Source: Eubacterium sp. MSJ-33
GTDB lineage: Bacteria; Bacillota; Clostridia; Lachnospirales; Lachnospiraceae
Direction of reading: 5' to 3'
Length of the DNA stretch: 64,000 nt
NCBI RefSeq assembly: GCF_022174665.1
Contig: NZ_CP076562.1
Location: forward strand, 250,001-314,000
Shown: positions 53,807 through 62,671 of the stretch, in pieces
How the letters are laid out: every line of letters starts with the position of its first letter
Position numbering within the stretch: the first letter of the stretch is position 1
Made by a program: the position numbers and the translations under genes
The notes under the pieces: model-generated
The model's database searches: none
Told to the model about the DNA's origin: nothing
Seen by the model: only the letters and a program-made list of their open reading frames with translations

Positions 53807-56110
53807 ATGAACTACGAAAACATTTTACAATTTAAAGGAACATGGCGTGTGTATCAGGCACGAGTGCTGGATCGGGCGGAGCATTATGTGCGGGATGGCA
53901 AGATCCATATCGTGGCGGCTCCGGGTTCGGGAAAGACTACGCTTGGAATTGAACTGATACGCAGGCTGCAGGGAACGGCGCTCGTGCTTGTGCCGACCAT
54001 TACGATCCGGGAGCAGTGGATCGCGCGGATCAAAGAAGCATTTTTGTGTGATGGTGTGGACGCTGATGCATATTTGTCACAGAGTCTGAAAGAACCGCGG
54101 GCGATCACAGTGACTACATATCAGGCACTGCACAGTGCTATGACGCAGATACAGGATGGAGAGGAAGATTATCAGGGATTTTCCCTGTTTCAGGTCTTGC
54201 AGGATGCAAAGGTAGATACACTTTGTCTCGACGAATGCCATCATCTGCGAAGCGAGTGGTGGAAATCTCTGGAAAGCTTGAAGGAGAAGCTGATCGATGT
54301 GACAACAATCGCACTTACAGCGACACCGCCATATGATTCGACACCTGCCATGTGGAACCGCTATATCGCGATGTGCGGCGAGATTGATGAGGAGATCACG
54401 ACGCCGGAGCTGGTGAAGGAGGGAAGTCTCTGTCCGCATCAGGATTATGTGTATTTCAATTATCCGACGAAACAGGAAGAAGCGGAAGTGATACGGTATA
54501 TGCAGGCACATCCGGACTGTGAGGAGTTAGATCCGAAGATAGAGAAGCATCTGACGAATTCCCTTGGGAAGATTGAAAGCATCCGCCAGATTACACAGCA
54601 TGAATATGCATCACTTCATGGAAGGCTGCATATGCTGATCCTTACGGATTACATACGGAAGGAACATGAAAAATCAATCGGTAACCGGGAAGCAGATGTG
54701 AATCTGCTCGGGGTGCTGCCACTCTTTGAGAATCTTCGACGGGATGCGCAGGATATGTGGTCGGACATGCGACTTGGTGTGTTATGTGGAAGCATTATTG
54801 TGATACCCGCCGAGGCGAAGGATACGCTAATAAAAACTGTGGGTGATGCAGGCACGGTAACATTCTCGAAGCTTGGAAGTCTGCCGGAGACTGAGTATGT
54901 AAAGGTATCCACAGTTGGTGACTCGCATTTCCTGATACCAGCGGTGACACAGTTATTTGCAGATGGATATATTCAGGTGTTGATCGGTACAAAATCGTTG
55001 CTTGGCGAAGGCTGGGATTCCCCGTGCATCAATTCCCTGATTCTTGCAAGTACCGTTGGTTCGTTTATGCTCAGTAACCAGATGCGTGGCAGAGCCATCC
55101 GCACATGGGACAGGGAACCGGATAAGACAAGCAATATCTGGCATCTGGTATGCTTAAAACCGTGGTATGAGAGTTCTTTCGGGACGAAACCGGAGACGAG
55201 CGAGGATTACCGGATGCTCACCAGACGAATGGAACATTTCTTAGGTCTGCACTACACGGAGGATGTGATTGAAAATGGGCTTGCGCGGCTGTCGATCATA
55301 CAGAAACCATTTACAAAGGCGAATGTCGCGAACATGAATGCCACAATGCTTGCCTTATCTAAGGAGCGGAGCCGCTTACGGGAGCGCTGGAGCCGTTCGC
55401 TTACGATCTATCCGAAGATGGAGGTCGTGACAGAGGTGAAGGTGCGGGATAAAGCGGTGCCAAGGGCGGCGTTTCATGATGCGGTAGTAAAGATGATATT
55501 CTCGATATTCCTGTTGTGTGCTGCGTGGTATATGGCGGCGCAGACAGGTGCGAAAACCGGGAGTGCGTGGCTTGGAACGCTAGCCGGAATATTTACGTTG
55601 GCGGGACTGGGGATGCTTTCATACTGCTTCCCGAAGATGTTTATGCTTGGAAGTCCGTACGAACGGTTGAAGACATTTGGCAAGGGAATCCGGAAGGCAC
55701 TGGAGAAGCAGAAGCTTTTGGATATGCCGGACAGTACGGTTGTGACGGAGACGCCGGAGGCGTATAAACATGTCGTATATCTGCAGGGCGGAAGCGGGAG
55801 AGATGGCGCGCTTTTTTCCCGGTGTGTGAATGAGTTTTTTGCACCGGTTGAGAATCAGAAATACATCTTAGTCAAGCATGGAAGACAAAGAAGCAATGAC
55901 CGTTTCTTTGCAGTGCCGGATTGTTTTTCGGCGAAGAAGGAACAGGCGGAGCAGTTTGCTGATTGCATGCGTCCATATATTGGCGCGTATGATTGTGTTT
56001 ATACGCGGGCAGGACAGGGTAATGTTTTGCTGCAGGAGGCACAGAAGGTTGCCTATGCGAATCAGGAAGCACGCTGCAGTATGCGGCGGAAGGTAACAGG
56101 AAGAAAGTAG
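53807..56110 (+). CDS. SF2 DEAD/DEAH-type helicase with two membrane segments
   Basis: 767 residues. Walker A VAAPGSGKTTLG, motif Ia VPTITIREQW, DEAH-like CLDECHHLRS, motif III ALTATPP, and helicase C motifs LIGTKSLLGEGWDSP and NQMRGRAIR (motif VI). Residues about 560-610 contain two adjacent hydrophobic stretches (MIFSIFLLCAAWYMAAQTG and SAWLGTLAGIFTLAGLGMLS), then an about 150-residue C-terminal domain. A membrane-anchored DNA/RNA translocase is unusual; a defence role is conceivable but no nuclease domain is recognised. GC content looks host-like, unlike the genes just upstream. Confidence 0.75.
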   Translation: MNYENILQFKGTWRVYQARVLDRAEHYVRDGKIHIVAAPGSGKTTLGIELIRRLQGTALVLVPTITIREQWIARIKEAFLCDGVDADAYLSQSLKEPRAITVTTYQALHSAMTQIQDGEEDYQGFSLFQVLQDAKVDTLCLDECHHLRSEWWKSLESLKEKLIDVTTIALTATPPYDSTPAMWNRYIAMCGEIDEEITTPELVKEGSLCPHQDYVYFNYPTKQEEAEVIRYMQAHPDCEELDPKIEKHLTNSLGKIESIRQITQHEYASLHGRLHMLILTDYIRKEHEKSIGNREADVNLLGVLPLFENLRRDAQDMWSDMRLGVLCGSIIVIPAEAKDTLIKTVGDAGTVTFSKLGSLPETEYVKVSTVGDSHFLIPAVTQLFADGYIQVLIGTKSLLGEGWDSPCINSLILASTVGSFMLSNQMRGRAIRTWDREPDKTSNIWHLVCLKPWYESSFGTKPETSEDYRMLTRRMEHFLGLHYTEDVIENGLARLSIIQKPFTKANVANMNATMLALSKERSRLRERWSRSLTIYPKMEVVTEVKVRDKAVPRAAFHDAVVKMIFSIFLLCAAWYMAAQTGAKTGSAWLGTLAGIFTLAGLGMLSYCFPKMFMLGSPYERLKTFGKGIRKALEKQKLLDMPDSTVVTETPEAYKHVVYLQGGSGRDGALFSRCVNEFFAPVENQKYILVKHGRQRSNDRFFAVPDCFSAKKEQAEQFADCMRPYIGAYDCVYTRAGQGNVLLQEAQKVAYANQEARCSMRRKVTGRK

Positions 56111-56118
56111 AAAGTTAA

Positions 56119-56151
56119 GGGAGCGATATCTTTTGGTATCGCTCCCTTTTT
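56119..56151. terminator. Terminator shared by helicase and HTH genes
   Basis: GGGAGCGATA (56119-56128) and TATCGCTCCC (56137-56146), perfect, with five T after it for the helicase gene. Confidence 0.9.
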
Positions 56152-57916
56152 ATTGTGACAGTGGGACACTCTTCGAGACAGAAGAAGCGTCCCTGATTGG
56201 GATTACCATATTTTCAAAGGCGTGCCGCATCTTCGGATGCCGGATCAGAAAATGAATCGCGGGTGTTTTGTTTTTGGATACAAGTACCCATTTTCCTTCA
56301 TGAATGTAGATCTGGACGTTGCGAAAGGCAGAAGCTGTATTTTCAACAATATGATAGTTAGAATTATGCTTCCGGTATTCGTGAACCAGTTGTAAGTGTT
56401 CTGTATAATCCTCCCAACGGTAAAGAATCTCCTTTTCATAGAATAAGCCGGAAAGTGGGAGAACCATTGGTGACTGCTCAAATTCCTCTCTGGACAGAAC
56501 AGGAATCTCTTCGGTGATGGAGTTATGCGATAAAATGATATTTGCCATAGCTTTCTGATCGGAGACGTATTGCCGGATTTGTTCCTGTTCCACTTGAGGA
56601 ATCTGATTGTGGCATAAAATACGGTCAAGCAGATCTTCACTTAACGTATGTAACGACAGGGCATATAAAATATAATATCTTGCGCCTTCTTTTTTTGTGT
56701 CTTCATTCAGAAAGAAGTTGTATGCCTGTGCACGATCAGCACGATAGATTTCCATGAGTGGTGCTGCCTTTGATAAGAGCCTTTCGGCGCGCTTTTTGTA
56801 ATAGGCAACTTCATTTTTATTATTGGTCAGATAATACCTTCCTTCAGCATGATAACCGTTGATGGCTTCGCCTGTTAATGCTGCGCTGCCGGATACCTTT
56901 AATAGGTTGGAAAAGACAGTACCCTGTGTATTCTTCAGGTAATAAGGAGAAATTTGACCGGACATGTACATTGGAATCCAGCTTTCCAGGCCAAGCATCA
57001 TTTCGTCAAAAGAACGGTCGATATTATGAATCTGGTTCAGATGAAGTCCTTTCTTAATCATCATTCCCATACCGAACATCCATTTTTTTGGAAATTCCGG
57101 ATCTTTTGCCATTTCGCTGATTGGCATATCGCTGTACATCGTGACGGGTTCCATGGATTTGGACAGAACCGTTGCTTTTAAAAATGCAAGCTCACTGTCC
57201 ATCATTTCCTGTAAGCCAAAATAGTTTTTGGATGTTGGGAGCTGGAATGGAACAGACGGCACTTTCAATTCGTCAAAATGAATCGCACAGATGTATTCAT
57301 CCAGATTGAATTCATCAAGCTTTTCCAGAAAGCTTGTAATCTGATCTTTGGAATGATTTGTACCATTTGCCAGCCAGTTGCAAAGGAGCGTCTGGTAATT
57401 GCCCGGATTGGCAAGATCTTCCGGACTGCATCCAAGTATTTCAGCAATTAATGACTTTTGGGAGTCTTCCTGATAGTGGCGTACTACAAAGTGTGATATG
57501 CCTGTAATCAATTGCTGGGGGTTAGCCGGCTGTCGTTGTCCGTTCCGAATTCTTGATATATAAGAAGCATCGTAGTTGAGTGACCGGGCAAGTCCGGAGA
57601 TGTTGACGGAGAGAACTGTGAACAGGGTATCCAGATTTTTCTGCAGGTTTTCCATGCCGGTATTTTTGTTTTTTACATATGGAGCAAAGTCGTCCGTGAC
57701 TGTCTGGATCGTCAGTCCGGATATTCCTTTTCCTTCTGCCAGCTGCACGATGCCTTTGACGAGACAGGACAGGTTTTCCGAACCTGCATCCGGAGTCCGT
57801 TCACCGGAGCGGTAGCGGCTGAGCGTTGCGGCAGAAAGCCCGGAGCTTTCGGACAGCATCTTTGCAGTACAATCCAGAGTATCCATATATTCTGCCAGTT
57901 TCTCATTAAAAGTCAT
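56150..57916 (-). CDS. Large helix-turn-helix protein with two HTH motifs
   Basis: 588 residues. HTH 1 (TAKMLSESSGLSAATLSRYR, residues about 17-40) and HTH 2 (NISGLARSLNYDASYISRIR, about 103-126), then about 430 residues without a recognised domain, probably a ligand- or protein-sensing region (helical; GHAEGRYYLTNN-like and WEDYTEHLQLVHEYRK segments). The C-terminal SSVSKSVPLSQ is encoded by a dispersed repeat, so the natural end may have been altered. Related unnamed regulators occur in Lachnospiraceae. Target unknown; possibly itself or the surface-protein gene divergent at 58.1 kb. Confidence 0.65.
   Translation of the reverse strand: MTFNEKLAEYMDTLDCTAKMLSESSGLSAATLSRYRSGERTPDAGSENLSCLVKGIVQLAEGKGISGLTIQTVTDDFAPYVKNKNTGMENLQKNLDTLFTVLSVNISGLARSLNYDASYISRIRNGQRQPANPQQLITGISHFVVRHYQEDSQKSLIAEILGCSPEDLANPGNYQTLLCNWLANGTNHSKDQITSFLEKLDEFNLDEYICAIHFDELKVPSVPFQLPTSKNYFGLQEMMDSELAFLKATVLSKSMEPVTMYSDMPISEMAKDPEFPKKWMFGMGMMIKKGLHLNQIHNIDRSFDEMMLGLESWIPMYMSGQISPYYLKNTQGTVFSNLLKVSGSAALTGEAINGYHAEGRYYLTNNKNEVAYYKKRAERLLSKAAPLMEIYRADRAQAYNFFLNEDTKKEGARYYILYALSLHTLSEDLLDRILCHNQIPQVEQEQIRQYVSDQKAMANIILSHNSITEEIPVLSREEFEQSPMVLPLSGLFYEKEILYRWEDYTEHLQLVHEYRKHNSNYHIVENTASAFRNVQIYIHEGKWVLVSKNKTPAIHFLIRHPKMRHAFENMVIPIRDASSVSKSVPLSQ
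56155..56193. repeat. 39-bp dispersed repeat, copy 1
   Basis: GTGACAGTGGGACACT then ACAGAAGAAGCGTCCC; the outer GGGACxCT/AGxGTCCC can form a hairpin. Copy 2 lies at 62621-62660 before truA. This copy encodes the last dozen residues of the HTH protein. Confidence 0.8.
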
Positions 57917-58121
57917 GTTATTCTCTCCTTTTATGTGTCAGCTGTTTGTAAATGGCTGTTTGATATTGATTCTATAGGTACGATATACTATACAATAACA
58001 ATAAAAACAAAAGATTACAACCGCATCTTTCCGTATAGTCATTGACAACCCGGTAAGAATAGACACAAGTCAAAAAAGGATTGTTATAATACAGAAAATA
58101 AAGGAAAGGGAGGTTGCTTTT

Positions 58122-59477
58122 ATGGAAAAGATGAAACAAATTATGCGTTTTTTCGCAGTGTTTCTAACACTTGTTATGTTGCTGCCGTGTACAATCTATG
58201 CAGAGGAGGGGACAGAAATCACAGATGTCGATATCGAGAATGTCTGGTTCAACTATCAGCCGGGAGATGTTCCAAAAGCATCTGCCACTAAAATGGATCC
58301 GTTTTGCGATATGTATGACATCGAATATGAGTGTTGGGAATGCATGGAACAGACGGAACAAAGGTTGGAACCGACAGCATTCTGGTATTCCGATGAATCA
58401 AAAAACAACGCACTTGCAGAAGATAAAAAGATTACAAGCTTTGAGGAAGGCAAATCCTACATGTATAGTATATCTCTGAAAGCAAAGGATGGTTATAAAT
58501 TTGCATCGGATTGTACTATGATGGTAAATGACAGTTTTGTCAATGCAAAAAATGTAAAGGTCAGTGGATCAACGATGTTTGTTGTTGCAATTAATTTCAT
58601 TGAGCCATCAAAACCGGTACAGCTAAAGAAGATTGATCTGATTGAGCTTAATGGTGCAACGGTTAGTTTTAAGGCCGGGGATAAGCCGGTATTTACAGGG
58701 AAAGTACCGGATGGAGTACCATATATTTATCAGTGTGAATGGTGGCTTTGTGGAGATGCAGGCGTGAATTCCGCGGAATTCTGGGATAAAAGCTTTACTG
58801 AGCATATCACAGAATTTGAAGCCGGAAAGAAGTATGAATATGGTGCATATTTCAAGGCGGCGGAAGGATATTGCTTCACGTCAGATACGAAATTAAAGAT
58901 AAATGGCACAGAATACACCTATCATTTACGTGAAGGGGATACGGAGCTGGAAAATCCGGACGAGATGCATACGTTATGGATGATTATAGGATTAACGATG
59001 ACGCCAGTGGAAACTTCTGCACAATATGAAGTCATTGAAGGCGCAAATGGCTCCTGGACACAGAATACAGATGGAACGCTGAAGGTGCGTGCAAATGGAG
59101 ATTTTTCAAAGTTTACAGGCGTTAAAGTCGATGGCACACCGGTTGATGCGAAGAATTATACAGCAGTTTCCGGGTCAACGATCGTTACACTGAAACCGGA
59201 GTATCTGCAAACGTTGTCTGAGGGAGCCCATACACTGACATTTATCTATGTGGATGGTGAATGCAGTACAAAATTTGCAGTAAAAGCAGCAGCGAAGCAG
59301 GCGGATGTGACACCACCGGAAACAGCTGTCAAAACACCAGACCCAAGCAAGCCTGTTGACCAGACAACTCTGAAAAGCCCAAAAACAGGGGATGAAAGCA
59401 ATCCGTTTGTATGGCTATTGCTGGGTGTTGCTTCTGTGAGTGCCGCGGGAAGTGTGATTTATAAAAAGAAGAAGTAG
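58122..59477 (+). CDS. Sortase-anchored surface protein with Ig-like modules
   Basis: 451 residues. Signal peptide (residues 1-27, MRFFAVFLTLVMLLPCTIYA), two related extracellular modules of about 110 residues (FEEGKSYMYSISLKAKDGYKF and FEAGKKYEYGAYFKAAEGYCF are corresponding segments), a third Ig-like part (about 310-395), and a cell-wall sorting signal: SPKTGD, hydrophobic helix, KKKK. It is likely exposed on the cell wall. Ligand unknown; shared motifs suggest adhesion or glycan binding. Promoter region at 58040-58090 contains TATAAT. Confidence 0.8.
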   Translation: MEKMKQIMRFFAVFLTLVMLLPCTIYAEEGTEITDVDIENVWFNYQPGDVPKASATKMDPFCDMYDIEYECWECMEQTEQRLEPTAFWYSDESKNNALAEDKKITSFEEGKSYMYSISLKAKDGYKFASDCTMMVNDSFVNAKNVKVSGSTMFVVAINFIEPSKPVQLKKIDLIELNGATVSFKAGDKPVFTGKVPDGVPYIYQCEWWLCGDAGVNSAEFWDKSFTEHITEFEAGKKYEYGAYFKAAEGYCFTSDTKLKINGTEYTYHLREGDTELENPDEMHTLWMIIGLTMTPVETSAQYEVIEGANGSWTQNTDGTLKVRANGDFSKFTGVKVDGTPVDAKNYTAVSGSTIVTLKPEYLQTLSEGAHTLTFIYVDGECSTKFAVKAAAKQADVTPPETAVKTPDPSKPVDQTTLKSPKTGDESNPFVWLLLGVASVSAAGSVIYKKKK

Positions 59478-59518
59478 TTGCTTGTTGAAAATCCGGAGGC
59501 GTATCTGCCACCGGATTT

Positions 59519-59780
59519 TTAATATGCATTCTTTCGTTCCTGCTTCGGTGTGATGTCTCTCCATTTCTTATATTGGCGTATGAAATGGCTGCAATCGTAA
59601 AATCCGGTTTCCTGTGCGATATAGTTGATATCAAAATCGGAGTTTAAGAGCAAATCCTGCGCTTTATTCATTCGGATATATTCGATATATTCCTTGCAGG
59701 AGCGACCGTAGTTTTCACGGAAAAGCTTTGCAAAATGGGAATAACTCAGATGGCACATGTCTGCAAGAGCCTGTACTTCC
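59519..59780 (-). pseudogene. AraC-family regulator, C-terminal fragment
   Basis: Only the double-HTH DNA-binding domain remains: EVQALADMCHLSYSHFAKLFRE... to FYDCSHFIRQYKKWRDITP, 86 residues of an expected about 290. Reading further upstream on this strand, homology stops near 59780, exactly where a beta-mannosidase fragment on the other strand begins. The rest was deleted. Possibly the regulator of the mannoside operon whose remains follow. Confidence 0.8.
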
Positions 59781-59784
59781 AGGA

Positions 59785-60267
59785 AAACGATTGAAACTTT
59801 TACCGATGATGAACGGGATATGAATATTTTTTCTTATATTATGGAGAGACATCAGAGAAATGGTTCGGCAAATGGAAAAATCATGAATTACATGCAGCAG
59901 ACTTATCGTTATCCAACTAATTTTGAAACTGTGATTTACGCATCACAGCTTTTGCAGGCAGATGCGATACGATATGGAGTCGAACATTTTCGGAGGAATG
60001 ATAAACAGCGGACAGGAGTTAGTACGGCTTCCGTTTGAATTTCCGAAGTATTTCCGATATGAGAATCCGAATCTACGCGCGTGTGTGGATGGAAATGAGA
60101 TTACAGTATATGCAGACAACTATGCGAAGAGCATTGAAATATTAAATGATAATGAAGATTTAATTCTGTCGGATAATTACTTTGATTTAAACGCAGGTAG
60201 TAAAACAGTGAAAGTAATTCAGGAAAATATAGATCATATAAGATTGCGTAGCGTTTATGATATCTAG
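59785..60267 (+). pseudogene. Beta-mannosidase (GH2) remnant
   Basis: Two fragments in different frames. First, 59785-60030 approx.: TFTDDERDMNIFSYIMERHQ ... LLQADAIRYGVEHFRRN, the part of a GH2 beta-mannosidase catalytic domain near its end. Then a frame change and missing sequence. Second, about 60030-60267: LPFEFPKYFRYENPNL ... KTVKVIQENIDHIRLRSVYDI, the C-terminal beta-sandwich domain. The segment with the cleft between, and about 500 N-terminal residues, are absent. Not functional. Confidence 0.8.
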
Positions 60268-60293
60268 TATAATTGAAATTGGAGGAAAAAATA

Positions 60294-60795
60294 ATGGATG
60301 CAAAATACAGAATTGATACACAGGAAAATAAAAAATTTATGAAAGATATGACGCAGAGCCTGTTGGAGTTTGGAAAGCATTTCGCATCTCCGGCAGGAAG
60401 TGCTTATTACCTTGGAGATGATGGTACACCCTGCGTAGACCGCCCGCGCGAGACTTGGATTACCTGTCGTATGGCACATGTGTATAGTATGGGGTGTATG
60501 CTTGGATATCCGGATAGTGATAAATTAGTCGGAAAAGCGTTGAAAGGACTTACGGGGGAATTGCGTGACAAAGAGTTTGGCGGGTGGTATAGTGGTATTA
60601 CAAGTGATGGAAAAATATTGCCGAACAAACAATGTTATGCACATGCATTTGAGATATTAGCAGCATCGTCCGCGATTCTGGCCCGGAAAATCAGATTTAT
60701 ATCATGCGTTCCAGGCAACGTTGATATCATATAACCGTGTGGACCTGTCTATTGCGTGTGCAATAAAGGAGAAAAAAGATGGAGGATTGGAATGA
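60294..60795 (+). pseudogene. AGE-family epimerase/isomerase remnant
   Basis: Starts well (GGAGG, ATG 60294) with about 130 residues of an N-acylglucosamine-2-epimerase-family (alpha/alpha)6 barrel: FGKHFASPAGSAYYLGDDGT, TWITCRMAHVYSMGCMLG, NKQCYAHAFEILAASSAIL. About 60685 the frame shifts and homology jumps to the family C-terminus in another frame: GKSDLYHAFQATLISYNRVD ... to a stop at 60793-60795. Roughly 250 central residues are missing. The stop overlaps the fructokinase start (ATGA). Probably once a mannose isomerase or cellobiose/mannobiose epimerase. Confidence 0.8.
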
Positions 60796-61760
60796 AGAGT
60801 TTAGATGTTATTGCGTTGGGTGAATTATTGATAGATTTCACAGAAAATGGATTTAGTGCATACGGGAATCCGTTGTTAGAAGCAAATCCGGGTGGTGCAC
60901 CGTGTAATGTGTTGGCGATGCTTCAGAATCTTGGTAAGAAAACGGCATTTATTGGTAAAGTAGGAAAAGACGCATTTGGCGATTATTTAAAGGATACCGT
61001 CTGTCAGGTAGGTATTGACGTGACGAACCTGATACAAGATGCAACAGTTCCGACAACGCTGGCATTTGTACATACGGCAACAGATGGGGATCGTAGTTTT
61101 TCTTTTTATCGTGAGCCGGGGGCTGATATGATGTTATCGGAATCAGAAATTGATTACAGTCAGATTGCGGATGCAAAAATCTTTCATTTTGGAACCCTGT
61201 CAATGACGCATGATGGAGTGCGGGCTGCAACAATAAAAGCGGTGGATTATGCAAAATCACATGGTTTGTTGATTTCATTTGATCCAAACTACCGACCGCT
61301 TTTATGGAAAAAGGAAGAGACAGCAAAGGAGATGATGCGGTACGGATGTGAAATCTGCGATATCCTGAAAATCTCGGATGATGAGATTACATTTATTACA
61401 GGAAAGGATACCGTGGAAGCGGCAATTCCGGTATTTCGGGAGATGTACCAGCCGAAGCTTATGTGCGTAACCTGTGGGAAGCAGGGAAGTATCGCAATCT
61501 ACAAAGATATGCAGGTCGCAAGCGATGCGGTGCTTCGTCCGGATACGATAGAGACAACCGGTGCCGGAGATACGTTTATGGCATGCGTGCTGAATTATGT
61601 ATTGGAACATGGAATCGAGGATTTATCGAAGGATGATCTGTATCAGATGCAGAGATTTGCGGCTATGGCAGCATCGATCATCACAACCAGAAAAGGGGCA
61701 TTGAAGGTGATGCCGACAAAGGATGAGATTATGGATAAATTATGCATTGCATATATTTGA
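60792..61760 (+). CDS. Fructokinase (PfkB family)
   Basis: 322 residues of the ribokinase/PfkB fold. Family signatures: ANPGGAPCNVLAMLQNLG, LISFDPNYRPLLW, and DTIETTGAGDTFMACVL with the catalytic Asp. Phosphorylates fructose to fructose-6-phosphate. Start ATG 60792 (MKSLDVIALGELLIDF), preceded by GGAGGA; the ORF is open further upstream without a ribosome site. Its start overlaps the stop of the epimerase remnant. Intact, unlike its three upstream neighbours. It may survive by serving fructose or sucrose use. Confidence 0.85.
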   Translation: MKSLDVIALGELLIDFTENGFSAYGNPLLEANPGGAPCNVLAMLQNLGKKTAFIGKVGKDAFGDYLKDTVCQVGIDVTNLIQDATVPTTLAFVHTATDGDRSFSFYREPGADMMLSESEIDYSQIADAKIFHFGTLSMTHDGVRAATIKAVDYAKSHGLLISFDPNYRPLLWKKEETAKEMMRYGCEICDILKISDDEITFITGKDTVEAAIPVFREMYQPKLMCVTCGKQGSIAIYKDMQVASDAVLRPDTIETTGAGDTFMACVLNYVLEHGIEDLSKDDLYQMQRFAAMAASIITTRKGALKVMPTKDEIMDKLCIAYI

Positions 61761-61867
61761 TGAAATGCATTCTAATGTCTACATATTTGTGGTAATATAA
61801 GTATATCATTTTATTTAAGGAGTGTGCTGTTTGAAAAAGTACAATGAAATGGAGATTGTGGCATAAC

Positions 61868-61902
61868 CGGGAGGTTTGCAGACAATCACGACAAACCTCC
61901 CG
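61868..61902. other. Strong hairpin in the fructokinase-GNAT gap
   Basis: CGGGAGGTTTG and CAAACCTCCCG, perfect 11-bp stem, 13-base loop, no T run. It lies 31 bases before the GNAT ribosome site; terminator-like or regulatory. Confidence 0.5.
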
Positions 61903-61947
61903 CACAGGGTGCATTTGGCGTTGACAAAGTTCAGGAGGATAATAAAT

Positions 61948-62574
61948 ATGAGCAAAAACAACATTACGATTCGTTTAGAGAGAAAAGAAGAGTATCGCGA
62001 AGTGGAAAACATGGTTCGGGAGAGCTTCTGGAATGTGTATCGCCCGGGATGCATGGAGCATTTCATGCTGCATGAGTTGCGGAAGGACGCGGCGTTTGTG
62101 CCGGAGCTTGATTTTGTAATGGAGCTTGACGGGACAATAATCGGACAGATCATGTTTATGCGTGCCGAAATTTGCGCGGATGATGGACAGACAGTGCCGA
62201 TCATGACGATGGGGCCGATCTGTATCGCACCTGCGTATAAACGGCAAGGGTATGGCAAAATCCTGCTTGATTATTCTGTGAAAAAGGCACGGGAGCTTGG
62301 ATGTGGGGCTCTTTGCCTGGAAGGAAATATCGATTTCTACGGCAAGAGCGGCTTTACCTATGCGAGCCGGTATGGAATCCGTTATCATGGGGTACCGGAA
62401 GGGGAGGATGTTCCATTCTTCTTGTGCAGGGAGCTGCAACGTGGGTATCTGGATGGCATAACCGGCGTGTATGCGCCGCCGGAAGGCTATTTCGTTGCAG
62501 AAGAAGCTGTGGAAGCGTTTGACAAGCAGTTTCCGTACAAGGAAAAGAAGAAACTTCCGGGACAGATTTTCTAG
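61948..62574 (+). CDS. GNAT-family N-acetyltransferase
   Basis: 208 residues. GNAT fold with IMTMGPICIAPAYKRQGYGKILLDYSV (the RxxGxG acetyl-CoA loop) and ALCLEGNIDFYGKSGFTYAS. Resembles YhbS-type acetyltransferases; substrate unknown. Start at ATG 61948, nine bases after AGGAGG, not the longer frame that begins at 61876 without a site. A terminator follows at 62593. Confidence 0.8.
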   Translation: MSKNNITIRLERKEEYREVENMVRESFWNVYRPGCMEHFMLHELRKDAAFVPELDFVMELDGTIIGQIMFMRAEICADDGQTVPIMTMGPICIAPAYKRQGYGKILLDYSVKKARELGCGALCLEGNIDFYGKSGFTYASRYGIRYHGVPEGEDVPFFLCRELQRGYLDGITGVYAPPEGYFVAEEAVEAFDKQFPYKEKKKLPGQIF

Positions 62575-62592
62575 ATGAATGTATAAGTATGG

Positions 62593-62617
62593 CGGAGGGG
62601 CAGTGCCTCTCCGTTTT
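62593..62617 (+). terminator. Terminator after the GNAT gene
   Basis: CGGAGGGGCA (62593-62602) pairs with TGCCTCTCCG (62604-62613) with one mismatch, then TTTT. Confidence 0.75.
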
Positions 62618-62620
62618 GAT

Positions 62621-62660
62621 GTGACAGAGGGACACTGCTTGTGACAGAAGAAGCGTCCCC
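62621..62660. repeat. 40-bp dispersed repeat, copy 2
   Basis: GTGACAGAGGGACACT then ACAGAAGAAGCGTCCC, nearly identical to 56155-56193. It ends 12 bases before the truA start. Confidence 0.8.
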
Positions 62661-62671
62661 AAGGAGAGACG

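Noticed and set aside
61830..61865. 11-codon TTG-start ORF (MKKYNEMEIVA) before the hairpin
   Set aside because: TTG start and weak context; no paralogue or further support.
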